From positions 220,399 to 284,398 of the forward strand of contig CAWEGO010000004.1 of NCBI GenBank assembly GCA_963808725.1: DNA of 64,000 nucleotides, read 5' to 3'. Below, piece by piece: positions 33,425-42,781 of the stretch. Position 1 is the stretch's first letter. Every line of letters starts with the position of its first letter. Under the pieces are notes generated by a model. The model saw only the letters and a list, made by a program, of their open reading frames with translations, was not told the origin of the DNA and did not search any database. Both the position numbers and the translations under genes were made by a program. This stretch comes from JAHFUA01 sp963808725. Lineage in GTDB: Bacteria > Acidobacteriota > Terriglobia > Terriglobales > Acidobacteriaceae.

Positions 33425-34112
33425 CATTCCTCCGTCCTGGCGGCCGCTGGCTAGCCTGCTGTGGCAGGCGGCACGGCGCGCTCCGCGTCGCAGCGGATGG
33501 CAGGCCGCGCTGCGTCATATGGGCGCCTTCGGCCTGTTCCCGCTGGCCATCCTCGATGGCTCACCCGTTCCGACCTTCGGCGGTCTCGATCTGCTGACCG
33601 CCATCCTGGCGGCGCGGCACCGCGAGCCCTGGTATCTCTACGCCATCATCGCCACCGCCGGCGGGCTGATCGGGGCCTTCATCACCTATTCCATCGCGCA
33701 CAAAGCCGGCGAGGCTTACCTCACCCGCAAGTTGGGCAAGCGCCGGGTGGGCCGCCTGCTCGATTTCGTCCGCCAGTGGGGAGGCGGCACTCTAATCATC
33801 GCCACCCTGGTTCCTCCACCGTTCCCGGCCACGATGGTCTTCGCTGCGTCCGGCGTTTTGAACTATCCCCCGCGGCGGTACCTGATCGCGGTGGCGGCGG
33901 GACGCGCCCTCCGCTACAGCCTGCTGGCCTGGGCCGGGGAGCACTACGGACGCCACTTCGTCCTCCTGATCCGCCATCCCGAGCGCTACGTGGGATGGTT
34001 GATTCTGATCGGAGTCATTGTTATCGCGATGGTGGCCGCAGGCCTGTTTACATGGCGGTGGATGCGCCAGGACGGGATCGTAGATAAGCAGATTGAGCCA
34101 TCCGCTGGGTAA
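33411..34112 (+). CDS. VTT-domain (YqaA/DedA-like) membrane protein
   Basis: A 233-residue membrane protein with the VTT layout: an aromatic/Gly-rich first segment (GAFGLFPLAILDGSPVPTFG), a re-entrant pair around TYSIAHKAGEAYLTRKLG, and LVPPPFPATMVFAASG, the Pro-rich motif of DedA/YqaA proteins. These act in lipid or polyprenyl-phosphate transport across the inner membrane. The first ATG sits inside an octamer array with no Shine-Dalgarno; a later start is possible. Confidence 0.82.
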   Translation: MTQWHIPPSWRPLASLLWQAARRAPRRSGWQAALRHMGAFGLFPLAILDGSPVPTFGGLDLLTAILAARHREPWYLYAIIATAGGLIGAFITYSIAHKAGEAYLTRKLGKRRVGRLLDFVRQWGGGTLIIATLVPPPFPATMVFAASGVLNYPPRRYLIAVAAGRALRYSLLAWAGEHYGRHFVLLIRHPERYVGWLILIGVIVIAMVAAGLFTWRWMRQDGIVDKQIEPSAG

Positions 34113-34185
34113 CCTCCAAGGACGCGCCGACCATGTACTTCCGTTAGTTGGGGATGATTACCTTTGGGCTTACGCTAGGCTTCGC

Positions 34186-36207
34186 ATGTCCAATTGCGCC
34201 ACGAAACCGGGCGAGCCGGTCCACACTCGTCTGCGCCAGGCGGAGCGCCGGGAGTGGTGGCTGTGGTCGCTGGCGGTGCTGGTTACGCTGCTGCTGACGG
34301 CCGGCATCGCCTCCTTTCTGCTGCCGCTGCTGCATGCCCAAGTCGATCCTTTTTATGCCTTTAACCTGAGGCTGGCGGCGCGCGGCCTGGTGGGCGCCGT
34401 CCTGTTGTTCGACATCTACACCCTTTACCAGCAGCACCTGATCTCCGGCATGCGGCGCCGGCTCAACGAGCGCGACGAGCTGTTCCGACTGGTGAGCGAG
34501 AACGCCGGCGACATGATTGCCCTGGTCGATATGGACGGCAACCGCCTCTACAACAGCCCTGCCTACCAGAAGGTCCTGGGGTACTCGATCGAGGAACTGA
34601 GCACGACCTCGTCATTTGAGCAGATCCACCCCGACGACCGTCATCGCGTGATCGAAGCCGCCGAGCACGCCCGCCGCACCGGCGAAGGCCGCACCCTGGA
34701 GTACCGCATCCGCCACAAGGACGGAAGCTGGCGGGTGCTGGAGTCCTCCGCCAGCACCATCCTCGACCAGACCGGCAAGGCGGAGAAGATGGTCATCGTC
34801 AACCGCGACATTACCGCCCGCAAGCATGCCGAAGAAAAGCTGCTCTATCGCAACTTCCACGACGCGCTCACCGGCCTGCCCAACCGTTCGCTGTTCCTGG
34901 ACCGCGTGCAGCGCGCCTTTATCCACTCCATGCGCCACCCGGAGTACAAGTTCGCCCTGCTGTTCATCGACGTGGACGACTTCAAGAAGTTCAACGACAG
35001 CTTCGGATATGCCGCCGGCGACGCGGTGATCGTGGAACTGTCCACCCGGCTGGCGTCATCGCTGCGCCGCCACCAGAAAGTGGCCCGCCTGGCCCTGATG
35101 CCGCACGGCGACGACAGCCTGGCCCGGCTGGGCGGCGACGAATTCGGCGTGCTGCTGGACGACATCAAAGATCCCAGCGACGCCATTCGCGTGGCCAACC
35201 GCATCCAGGAAGCGGTCGCGGCGCCTTTCGCCTTTAACGGCCAGGAAGTGTTCTCCTCCGCCAGCATCGGCATCGTCCTGAGTTCCACCGACCGCGACCG
35301 CGCCGAGGATCTGCTGCGCGACGCCGATATCGCCATGTGCCGCGCCAAGACAGCGGGAAAAGCCCGCTGCGAGGTGTTCGACGGGGAAATGCACGCCCGG
35401 GCGGTGAACCGTCTGCGGATGGAGCGCGAGCTGCGCGCGGCCGTCGCTCGCGGCGAGTTCCTGGTCCACTACCAGCCCATCGTCCAACTCGAGAGCGGCC
35501 GCATTACCGGCTTCGAGGCGCTGATACGCTGGCAGCATCCCGAGCGGGGTGTGGTCCCGCCCAACGATTTCATCGACCTCGCCGAAGAGACCGGATTGAT
35601 CGTCCCCATGAACCGCTGGCTGCTACGCGAAATCTGCCAGCAGGGCCGCATCTGGCAATCGCGCTACCCCTCCGAACCCGCGCTTACCGTTACCGCCAAC
35701 ATCACCTCCAAGGAGCTGGTGCAGGAGGACCTGGTCAGCAGCATTCGCCAGACCCTGCAGCAAACCGCCATGAGTCCCCGCCATCTGCAACTGGAGATCC
35801 GCGAGACCGTGGCTATGGCCGACGCCGAAAATGCCGCCCACGTCCTGGCCCGGCTCAAGGAGCTGGGCATCCGCCTGAGCATCGACGATTTCGGTACCGG
35901 ATACTCTTCGCTCAGCCGTCTGCAAGGGCTTCCCCTGGACACGCTGAAGATCGACCGCAGCTTCATCTCCGACATGGGCGATGACCCCGACAAGCGCGAG
36001 ATCGTGCGCGTCATTGTCATGCTGGGACAGCAACTCGGCATGAAGGTGGTGGCCGAGGGCACGGAGACGGCCGAGCAGGTGCGATACCTCAAGGACTTGG
36101 GCTGCGACTACGCTCAGGGCTACTTCTTCTCCCGGCCGGTGGATGCCCGCGCCTTCGAAGAGTTGCTGGCCGGCGGCCAGGTCGCGGTTCCCCAGTTGTC
36201 CCGCTGA
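34186..36207 (+). CDS. Membrane PAS-GGDEF-EAL cyclic-di-GMP protein
   Basis: A 673-residue protein: two helices near the N terminus, a PAS domain at about 100-220, GGDEF at about 314 (LARLGGDEFGVLL) and EAL at about 443 (GFEALIRWQHP) with DDFGTGYSSLSRL and TLKIDRSFISDM. Both catalytic motifs are intact, so it could make and degrade c-di-GMP. The usual inhibitory RxxD five residues before GGDEF reads HGDD, so product inhibition through that site is unlikely. ATG 34186 is chosen; a start at 34093 would overlap the upstream gene. Confidence 0.9.
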   Translation: MSNCATKPGEPVHTRLRQAERREWWLWSLAVLVTLLLTAGIASFLLPLLHAQVDPFYAFNLRLAARGLVGAVLLFDIYTLYQQHLISGMRRRLNERDELFRLVSENAGDMIALVDMDGNRLYNSPAYQKVLGYSIEELSTTSSFEQIHPDDRHRVIEAAEHARRTGEGRTLEYRIRHKDGSWRVLESSASTILDQTGKAEKMVIVNRDITARKHAEEKLLYRNFHDALTGLPNRSLFLDRVQRAFIHSMRHPEYKFALLFIDVDDFKKFNDSFGYAAGDAVIVELSTRLASSLRRHQKVARLALMPHGDDSLARLGGDEFGVLLDDIKDPSDAIRVANRIQEAVAAPFAFNGQEVFSSASIGIVLSSTDRDRAEDLLRDADIAMCRAKTAGKARCEVFDGEMHARAVNRLRMERELRAAVARGEFLVHYQPIVQLESGRITGFEALIRWQHPERGVVPPNDFIDLAEETGLIVPMNRWLLREICQQGRIWQSRYPSEPALTVTANITSKELVQEDLVSSIRQTLQQTAMSPRHLQLEIRETVAMADAENAAHVLARLKELGIRLSIDDFGTGYSSLSRLQGLPLDTLKIDRSFISDMGDDPDKREIVRVIVMLGQQLGMKVVAEGTETAEQVRYLKDLGCDYAQGYFFSRPVDARAFEELLAGGQVAVPQLSR

Positions 36208-36321
36208 ACCCCCCACGTCCACTCCCAGGGTTCCCAGTTCTAATCAGCTCCATGCCCCAGAACTTTATTCCTGCCACTTACGTAAACTGGGTGTAACAAT
36301 CGTTGCAATGGAGGGAGACCG

Positions 36322-38166
36322 ATGGGCCACCGAGTTATCGCAGGACTCTTCTTAGGATTGCTTACCTGCTTGCCGGCGACAGCCGCACCGCAGTGTGCGC
36401 AGGAGATCCTTGCCAAAGCAAAGCAGGCGACGGGCGGAAATGCCTGGGACGCGATTCAAAGTACTTACAGCAAGGGCAAGCTCACCACCAGTGGGTTGAC
36501 CGGCCAAGCCGAGTCCTGGGAGGACAACCTCACCGGACGGTATCTTGAAAAATACCAGCTCGGTCCCACCTCTGGCGCCGACGGCTTCGATGGCAAGCTG
36601 GTTTGGTCGCAGGATTCTTCCGGTGAGCCGCGCGCCGAGGGCGCCGCGAATGCGCGCCAAGGAGCGGCGGATGAAGCCTATCGCACCGCCATGGCCTACT
36701 GGTTTCCGCAACGCTGGCCGGCGCAGATCGAGTGTTCCGGCCAGAAACAGGAGCAGGGGAAGAGCTTCCAGGTTTTGCGGATCACGCCGCAGGGCGGCCG
36801 TCCCTTCGACCTGTGGATCGACGCCACAACCTACTTCTTCGATCACACGGTGGAGAAGGCCGACATCGAAACCCGCACCACCTATTTCTCCGATTACCGC
36901 ACGGTGAATGGGGTGAAGGTGCCGTTCGCCGAGCGCTCCACCAACGGCGATACCAAATACGACCAATTCGTCGCGCTGGAGAACGTCGAGTTCAACGTCC
37001 CGGTCCAGGAAGCGCAGTTCCGTATGCCGCAACCTCCGCCGCCGGATTTCGCCATTGCCGGGGGCAAGAGTTCCACGACCGTGCCGTTCGAGCTGCTCAA
37101 TAACCATATCTACGTCGAGGTGAAGCTCAACGGTAAAGGTCCGTTTCGCGTGCTGTGCGATACCGGGGGGGCCAATATCATCACCCCTGAACTGGCACGG
37201 GAATTGGGCTTGAAAGCCGAGGGAGCGTTGCAAGGCCGGGGTGTGGGCGAAAAATCCGAGGATGTCGGCCTGGTCAAGATGCAGAGTCTAGGCGTGGGCG
37301 AGGCGACTCTCTCCAACCAGGTCTTCGCCGTCTTCCCGATGGAAGCCTTCTCCGCCGTGGAGGGCATCAAAATCAACGGACTGATCGGCTACGAGGTTTT
37401 CAGACGCTTTATCGCGCGCGTGGACTACGAGCACCACCTGCTCACGTTGACGGTGCCGTCTGCTTTTGCCTACAAGGGTGATGGCACGACGGTGCCCTTC
37501 CTGTTCAACGCACACATTCCGCAAGTGGACGGTGAGATCGATGGCATCGCGGGAAAGTTCGATATCGATACAGGCAGCCGCGCTTCCCTCAGTGTGCTCG
37601 GGCCTTTTGCGGAGAAGCATGATCTCGCGGCCCACTACGGCGCCAGGATTGAAGCGGTAACAGGCTGGGGAGTCGGCGGAGCCGCAAGATCGCTGGTCAC
37701 GCGCGCCAAAGTCCTTCGCCTGGGGAAGGTGGAAGTCCATGATCCGGTTACGGAGCTGTCATTGCAAAAAAAGGGCGCGTTTGTGAATCCGTACGTGGCC
37801 GGGAACGTGGGTGCGGGGGTGCTCAAGCGCTTCAACATCACCTTTGATTACCAGCACCAGCAGCTCATCTTCGAGCGCAACGCGAACTACGACAAGCCGG
37901 ACGTTTATGACCGCTCGGGCATGTGGCTCAACCAGTCCGGCGAGACCTTTGAAGTGATGGATGTGGTCGCGGGCGGGCCGGCGGCAGCCGCTGGGCTCAA
38001 GATCGGGGACAAGATTCTGGCCATCGACGGCCGTCCGGTGAGCCAGCTCTCGCTGCCCGCGGTCCGCCAGCAGCTCAAGTCGGAGCCGGGCACCAGGCTG
38101 CGTCTCGCCATTCAATCGGGAGAGCAGAAACGCGAGGTGGTGTTGGTGCTGAAAAACCTCGTCTGA
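36322..38166 (+). CDS. Secreted aspartic-protease/PDZ protein
   Basis: A 614-residue protein with a signal peptide (GLFLGLLTCLPATAAPQ). An N-terminal lipoprotein-carrier-like domain (to about 250) is followed by two retropepsin-like lobes, with DTGG near 280 (VLCDTGGANIITPE) and DTGS near 416 (FDIDTGSRASLSV), then a PDZ domain (GGPAAAAGLKIGDKILAIDG). Having two active-site motifs in one chain resembles pepsin-type bilobal proteases. Likely a periplasmic or outer-membrane protease. GGAGGGA lies before the ATG. Substrate unknown. Confidence 0.85.
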   Translation: MGHRVIAGLFLGLLTCLPATAAPQCAQEILAKAKQATGGNAWDAIQSTYSKGKLTTSGLTGQAESWEDNLTGRYLEKYQLGPTSGADGFDGKLVWSQDSSGEPRAEGAANARQGAADEAYRTAMAYWFPQRWPAQIECSGQKQEQGKSFQVLRITPQGGRPFDLWIDATTYFFDHTVEKADIETRTTYFSDYRTVNGVKVPFAERSTNGDTKYDQFVALENVEFNVPVQEAQFRMPQPPPPDFAIAGGKSSTTVPFELLNNHIYVEVKLNGKGPFRVLCDTGGANIITPELARELGLKAEGALQGRGVGEKSEDVGLVKMQSLGVGEATLSNQVFAVFPMEAFSAVEGIKINGLIGYEVFRRFIARVDYEHHLLTLTVPSAFAYKGDGTTVPFLFNAHIPQVDGEIDGIAGKFDIDTGSRASLSVLGPFAEKHDLAAHYGARIEAVTGWGVGGAARSLVTRAKVLRLGKVEVHDPVTELSLQKKGAFVNPYVAGNVGAGVLKRFNITFDYQHQQLIFERNANYDKPDVYDRSGMWLNQSGETFEVMDVVAGGPAAAAGLKIGDKILAIDGRPVSQLSLPAVRQQLKSEPGTRLRLAIQSGEQKREVVLVLKNLV

Positions 38167-38257
38167 CCCATCCCCTAAAATCCGAGCCGCTGCGTGCCGA
38201 TAAAGTGGGAAGGTTTTGACCCGTCATGGCCCAAGGTGACAGCGCAGGAGATGCTTC

Positions 38258-38557
38258 ATGCCTAAGGTGAATTGCTGGGAATGGAAAAAGTGCGGACGCC
38301 AGGAGGGTGGCGCAAAAGTGGCGGAACTGGGAGTTTGTCCGGCAGCCGGTGCGGACCGAATCGACGGCGCTAATTGCGGACTCAACGGCGGACGGGCATG
38401 TTGGGCGCTGGCGGGAACACTCTGCGGGGGAAAAGTACAGGGCACGTTTGCAGCGAAACTTTCCAACTGCATAGCGTGCGACTTCTACAAACTCGTCATA
38501 CAGGAAGAAGGCGCCAGTCTGCTGAGCGCTCGGGCCATACTGGAACGAATGAAGTAG
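38258..38557 (+). CDS. Small two-CW-domain protein
   Basis: A 99-residue Cys-rich protein starting MPKVNCWEWKKCGRQEGG, with further cysteines in GVCPAA, GANCGLNG, RACWALAG and NCIACDF. The two CW pairs match the two-CW family, often met near sensory or chemotaxis proteins and thought to bind metal or a cofactor. ATG has an AGGAG 7 bases upstream. No signal peptide. Partner unknown. Confidence 0.8.
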   Translation: MPKVNCWEWKKCGRQEGGAKVAELGVCPAAGADRIDGANCGLNGGRACWALAGTLCGGKVQGTFAAKLSNCIACDFYKLVIQEEGASLLSARAILERMK

Positions 38558-38690
38558 ACGCAGTGGCTCAGAATCGCAGCGCCTGCCAGACGGTATCCAA
38601 AGAAAACGAAACGCCGGCGGCAAGAAAGTTTGCCCCAATGAAATCACAGTTCTTGCGAGTACAATTTGTTGCTGCGAAAGGCGGCGGATA

Positions 38691-40466
38691 ATGCAGTGGT
38701 CGCTGGCAATCATGCTTTCGATCGTGCTTACGACGATGACCGGGTTTGCCGCTGATGCTGGCGTGGAAGCTCGCCGCAAGCAACTGAAATCCGCTCTCGA
38801 TGATGAGTGGGAATACACGCTGCGCACCCATCCTGAGTTCGCCACCTATGTGGGCGACAGCCGCTACAACGACAAGCTGAGCGATCAATCTCCCGAAGCG
38901 GTCGAGCGCGACCTCAAGCATGCGCAAGAAGCGCTGACGCGCATCGAGGCCATAGACGCCAGCGGCTTTCCGGATCAGGAGAAGCTGAACCAGCAACTGG
39001 CGGTGCGCGAGCTGCGCGAGCAGATCGAAAGCACATCCCTCAAGAACTGGGAGATGCCGGTGAACCAGATGGGCGGCATTCATCTGGACTACGCCGCCAT
39101 GCCGTCGCAACTGCCGTTCCGCACGGTCAAGGACTACGAAGACTACCTGGCGCGACTGCATCAGATGCCGCGCGCCTTCGACCAGACCATCACCGTGATG
39201 CGTCTGGGCATGAAGGACCGCATGATGCCGCCGCGCTATGTGCTGGAAAAAGTGGCCACGCAGGCCGAGGACATCGCCGGCAAGCTGCCGGAAGCCAGCC
39301 CGTTTGCCCGGCCGGTGCTCAAGTTTCCCGCTGGCATTCCGGAAGCCGATCAGAAGCGGCTGCGCGAGGCGGTGCTGGCGGCGGTGAAGAATGAAGTCGG
39401 GCCTGCATACGCGAAGTTCGCCAAGTTCGTGCGCGCCGAATATGCGCCCAAGGGCCGTACCGAGTACGGGGTGTGGGCGTTGCCCAACGGCGACGCCATT
39501 TATCGCTTCGATGTCCGGCAGATGACCACCACCGATCTGGAACCGGTAGCAATTCACCGCATGGGCCTCAAGCAGGTCGATGAAATCGAAGCTGAGATGC
39601 TGACGATCGCCCGGCAGCAGGGCTTCAGCGATCTCAAGAGCTTCAACGCGCACATCCGCACCGACCGCAAGCTGTACGCCACTTCCGGCCAGCAGTTGCT
39701 CGGTCTCTATCAGCACTACACCGACCAGATGTACGCCAAGCTGCCGCAACTGTTTGGGCACCTGCCACAGAACAAGCTGGAGGTGGTGCCGATGGAGGAC
39801 TATCGCGCGCCCGATGAAGTGCCGGCGGACTACTCACCGGGGGCGCCGGCGTCGGGACGGCCGGGGCGGATCAACGTCAACGAGTACGCTCCCGAGAAGC
39901 GGCTGCTGCTGAACGCGGAAGCGATCGCGTACCACGAGGGCATCCCCGGACACCATCTGCAATTCACCGTCGCCGCGGAGCTGCCCGAGCTGCCGCCGTT
40001 CCGCAAGTACGCCGAGTTCACCGCCTACTCCGAAGGCTGGGCGTTTTACGCGGAGCGGCTGGGCAGGGAGGTCGGCTTCTATCAGGATCCCTACAGCGAG
40101 TACGGCCGGCTGGGGAACGAGATGTGGCGCGCGGTGCGGCTGGTGGTGGATACCGGCGTGCACTCCCAGCACTGGTCGCGCGAGCAGATGCTGGACTTCT
40201 TCCGCCAGCACACCGCCATGGATGAGCAGAACATCGTGACCGAAGTGGACCGCTACATCGTCTGGCCGGGACAGGCGCTGGCCTACAAGCTGGGACAGAT
40301 GAAGATCATCGAGCTGCGCGAGCGGGCGCGGCAGCGGCTGGGCGAGCGCTTCGACATACGGACCTTCCACGATGCGGTGCTGGCCGAGGGACCGGTCCCG
40401 CTGGATGTCTTGGAGAAGCGCATGGACCAGTGGATCGCGTCGCAGAAGACCAGCGCCGGGCAGTAG
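38691..40466 (+). CDS. Secreted DUF885-family metallopeptidase-like protein
   Basis: A 591-residue protein with a signal peptide (AIMLSIVLTTMTGFAADA) and the DUF885 core: YHEGIPGHHLQF near residue 414, and YSEGWAFYAERLGREVGF about 40 residues later, where a further Glu ligand is expected. DUF885 proteins are gluzincin-like with an HExxxGH variant and act as extracytoplasmic carboxypeptidases or have unknown roles. Convergent with the kinase gene. Confidence 0.88.
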   Translation: MQWSLAIMLSIVLTTMTGFAADAGVEARRKQLKSALDDEWEYTLRTHPEFATYVGDSRYNDKLSDQSPEAVERDLKHAQEALTRIEAIDASGFPDQEKLNQQLAVRELREQIESTSLKNWEMPVNQMGGIHLDYAAMPSQLPFRTVKDYEDYLARLHQMPRAFDQTITVMRLGMKDRMMPPRYVLEKVATQAEDIAGKLPEASPFARPVLKFPAGIPEADQKRLREAVLAAVKNEVGPAYAKFAKFVRAEYAPKGRTEYGVWALPNGDAIYRFDVRQMTTTDLEPVAIHRMGLKQVDEIEAEMLTIARQQGFSDLKSFNAHIRTDRKLYATSGQQLLGLYQHYTDQMYAKLPQLFGHLPQNKLEVVPMEDYRAPDEVPADYSPGAPASGRPGRINVNEYAPEKRLLLNAEAIAYHEGIPGHHLQFTVAAELPELPPFRKYAEFTAYSEGWAFYAERLGREVGFYQDPYSEYGRLGNEMWRAVRLVVDTGVHSQHWSREQMLDFFRQHTAMDEQNIVTEVDRYIVWPGQALAYKLGQMKIIELRERARQRLGERFDIRTFHDAVLAEGPVPLDVLEKRMDQWIASQKTSAGQ

Positions 40467-40479
40467 CGATCTTCTGAAT

Positions 40480-40498
40480 CTGGCGGCGGCTACGCCAG
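40480..40498. terminator. Hairpin at the convergent peptidase/kinase junction
   Basis: CTGGCG at 40480-40485 pairs with CGCCAG at 40493-40498 over a 7-base loop between the two convergent genes. Possible bidirectional terminator, although without a T-run. Confidence 0.4.
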
Positions 40499-42682
40499 GC
40501 CGCAGATCCGTTTGAATTCGGGGTCATCACGCAGGCAGGCCAAATCGGGTATCCGGGCTGCCCATTCGAGGTTGCCGTAGCCGGCCGCGCGCGCCCGCCT
40601 AAGAGTATCCAGCGCCTCCGCCTTCTTCTGCAGAAGGCCGTAGGTGCAGGCGGCGTTGTAAAGCACGCTGCCATCGCCAGGGCGGAGGGCGACCGCGGTC
40701 TGCAAATGGCGAGTGGCGTCCTCTTCGCGGCCGAGATTAGCGTAGTTGGCCGCCAGCAGAATGCGCGCGCGCACGTCCTCCGGCACCAGCTCAAGTTGCC
40801 GCTCCAGGGCGGCACCCAAGCGCTCGCGCAACTGGTGCGGCCGGTCTTTTTCCCCCAGGCGTTCCAGCGACACGATGTACGGGACGTAGACGTTGTAATC
40901 GTCGCCGTTGGCCTCGAGCGCGCGGTCCACCACTTCGGCCGCTTCCCGGAAGTGTCCGGAGGCGAAGTAGGCGCGGCCGAGCACGTTGTAGGCGCCTTCG
41001 CAATCGGACCTGCGCTCGATCGCGGCCAGCGCGTAGCGGATGGCGTCGTCGTGCTGCTTTTGAGCATAGCAAAGGCGGCCGCGGGCCACGGCCAGTTCCG
41101 GTAATTGTGGTTCCTGGGCGGCGGCCCGCTCGCAGGCCGCGATTCCCTTGTCCAGCCACTGTTGACTCCGCTCCCGCAGCTCATAGATCATCGCGCAAAC
41201 GTTGGCGACGCCGGCGTGCGCCATGGCAAAATTCGGGTCCTGCTTGATCGCCTGGTCGAACATCTGCAGGGCAAAATCCAGGTTCTCGCGACGCGCGTAG
41301 CTGCGTCCCCGCAGATAGTAGTCATAGGCCTGCAGGTTTTCCGTCGGCTTGCGGGCTATGGTCTTTTCCTGCTGCGGCGAAAGCGTGATGCGCAGCGCCT
41401 GCGCGATGCTGCGCGCGATCTCGTCCTGAATGGCGAACACGTCCTCCAGTTGCCGGTCGTATCGTTCCGCCCAGGCGGAATGGCGGGTGCGGGTTTCCAC
41501 CAGTTGCGCGGTGATGCGCAGGCGATTGCCCGCTCTCCGGATGCTGCCTTCCAGCACATAGGTAGCGTTCAACTGCTGTCCCACTTCCGGGGCGGTGAAG
41601 TGCTTGTCGCGGAAGCTGAGGATCTCCGAGCGCGGGAAAACCTTGAGCTGGGTGATCTTAGAAAGCTCGGTGATGATGTCCTCGGTCATGCCGTCGCGGA
41701 AGTACTCTTCTTCTTTGGCTCCGCTCAGATTCTCGAAGTAAAGGACAGCTACCGACTTCAGCGCTTCGGGCGCCGCCCACGTCTCGGTGACTGGTTTCTG
41801 CGGCAGCTTCTGCCCCGACTCGCGGTCGCGCCTCAGACGCTTCAGGTCGGTCTTCATCTCCGTGGCTGTCTGATAACGGAGATCGCGGTCCTTGTCGAGG
41901 GCCTTGTTGATGATGCGCTCCAGTTCCGCCGGCAGCTGCGGGTTCACTTGCACTGCGGAGCGTGGAGCCCCGCGAAGGATGGCGTCGAAAATCACGGCAG
42001 AGGTGTTGCCCTCGAACGCCAGCTTGCCCGTAGCCATCTCATAAAGCACCGCACCATAGCTGAAGAGGTCCGTACGCGCGTCCAGTTCCTCGCCCCGAGC
42101 CTGCTCGGGAGACATGTAGGCCACCGTGCCCAGCGCGGAGCCAGGACTGGTCAGGTGGTTCTCAGTTACCGTCACACCCGAGGCGCCGAGCGCCTCCGCC
42201 ACCCGGCGCCGGAATGGCAGCTTGGCCAGACCGAAATCAAGGACCTTGGCCTGGCCGCTGCGGGTGACGAAGATGTTGGCGGGCTTGATATCACGGTGCA
42301 CGATGCCGCGCGCGTGCGCCGCCTCCAGGGCTTCGGCGATCTGGATACTCAACTCCAGCAACTGCTCCAGCCGCAGCGGCTTGCCCTCGATCGTGTGTTT
42401 GAGAGTGTTGCCTTCCAGCAGCTCCATCACCAGGAACGGCTGGCCCTCGTGTTCGCCGATTTCGTGAATGGTGCAGATGTTGGGATGGTTTAGCGCAGCC
42501 GCGGCCCGTGCCTCGCGCAGAAACCGCTCCACCGCCAGCTTGTCCTGCGTGGCCTCCGGCGGAAGGAATTTCAAGGCCACCGCCCGGCCGAGGCGGTCAT
42601 CTTCGGCGCGGTAGACCACACCCATTCCGCCTCCACCCAGCAGCTCGAAAACACGATAGTGGGAAACAGTGCGCTGATCCAT
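40490..42682 (-). CDS. Ser/Thr protein kinase with TolB-like and TPR domains
   Basis: A 730-residue protein. The N-terminal Hanks kinase has a Gly loop (GGGGMGVVY, residues 16-24), the lysine in AVALKF, HRDIKPANI and DFGLAK, all intact. From about 300 a TolB amino-terminal/FlgO-like domain begins with KSVAVLYFENLSG and DGMTEDIITELSKI. The C terminus is TPR-like (AMAHAGVANVCAMIYELRE and onward). No transmembrane segment is obvious, so it is probably cytoplasmic. This build is typical of Acidobacteriota, used in signalling. Substrates unknown. Confidence 0.9.
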   Translation of the reverse strand: MDQRTVSHYRVFELLGGGGMGVVYRAEDDRLGRAVALKFLPPEATQDKLAVERFLREARAAAALNHPNICTIHEIGEHEGQPFLVMELLEGNTLKHTIEGKPLRLEQLLELSIQIAEALEAAHARGIVHRDIKPANIFVTRSGQAKVLDFGLAKLPFRRRVAEALGASGVTVTENHLTSPGSALGTVAYMSPEQARGEELDARTDLFSYGAVLYEMATGKLAFEGNTSAVIFDAILRGAPRSAVQVNPQLPAELERIINKALDKDRDLRYQTATEMKTDLKRLRRDRESGQKLPQKPVTETWAAPEALKSVAVLYFENLSGAKEEEYFRDGMTEDIITELSKITQLKVFPRSEILSFRDKHFTAPEVGQQLNATYVLEGSIRRAGNRLRITAQLVETRTRHSAWAERYDRQLEDVFAIQDEIARSIAQALRITLSPQQEKTIARKPTENLQAYDYYLRGRSYARRENLDFALQMFDQAIKQDPNFAMAHAGVANVCAMIYELRERSQQWLDKGIAACERAAAQEPQLPELAVARGRLCYAQKQHDDAIRYALAAIERRSDCEGAYNVLGRAYFASGHFREAAEVVDRALEANGDDYNVYVPYIVSLERLGEKDRPHQLRERLGAALERQLELVPEDVRARILLAANYANLGREEDATRHLQTAVALRPGDGSVLYNAACTYGLLQKKAEALDTLRRARAAGYGNLEWAARIPDLACLRDDPEFKRICGLA

Positions 42683-42781
42683 CGAAGACGGATTCCTCGG
42701 CAGTGGCGGCCATCTTAAAGGCCCCTCCGGAAGGAGTCAAATGCTGGCCGGACCGATGTTGAGCCCTATCGTTGCCAGTGG

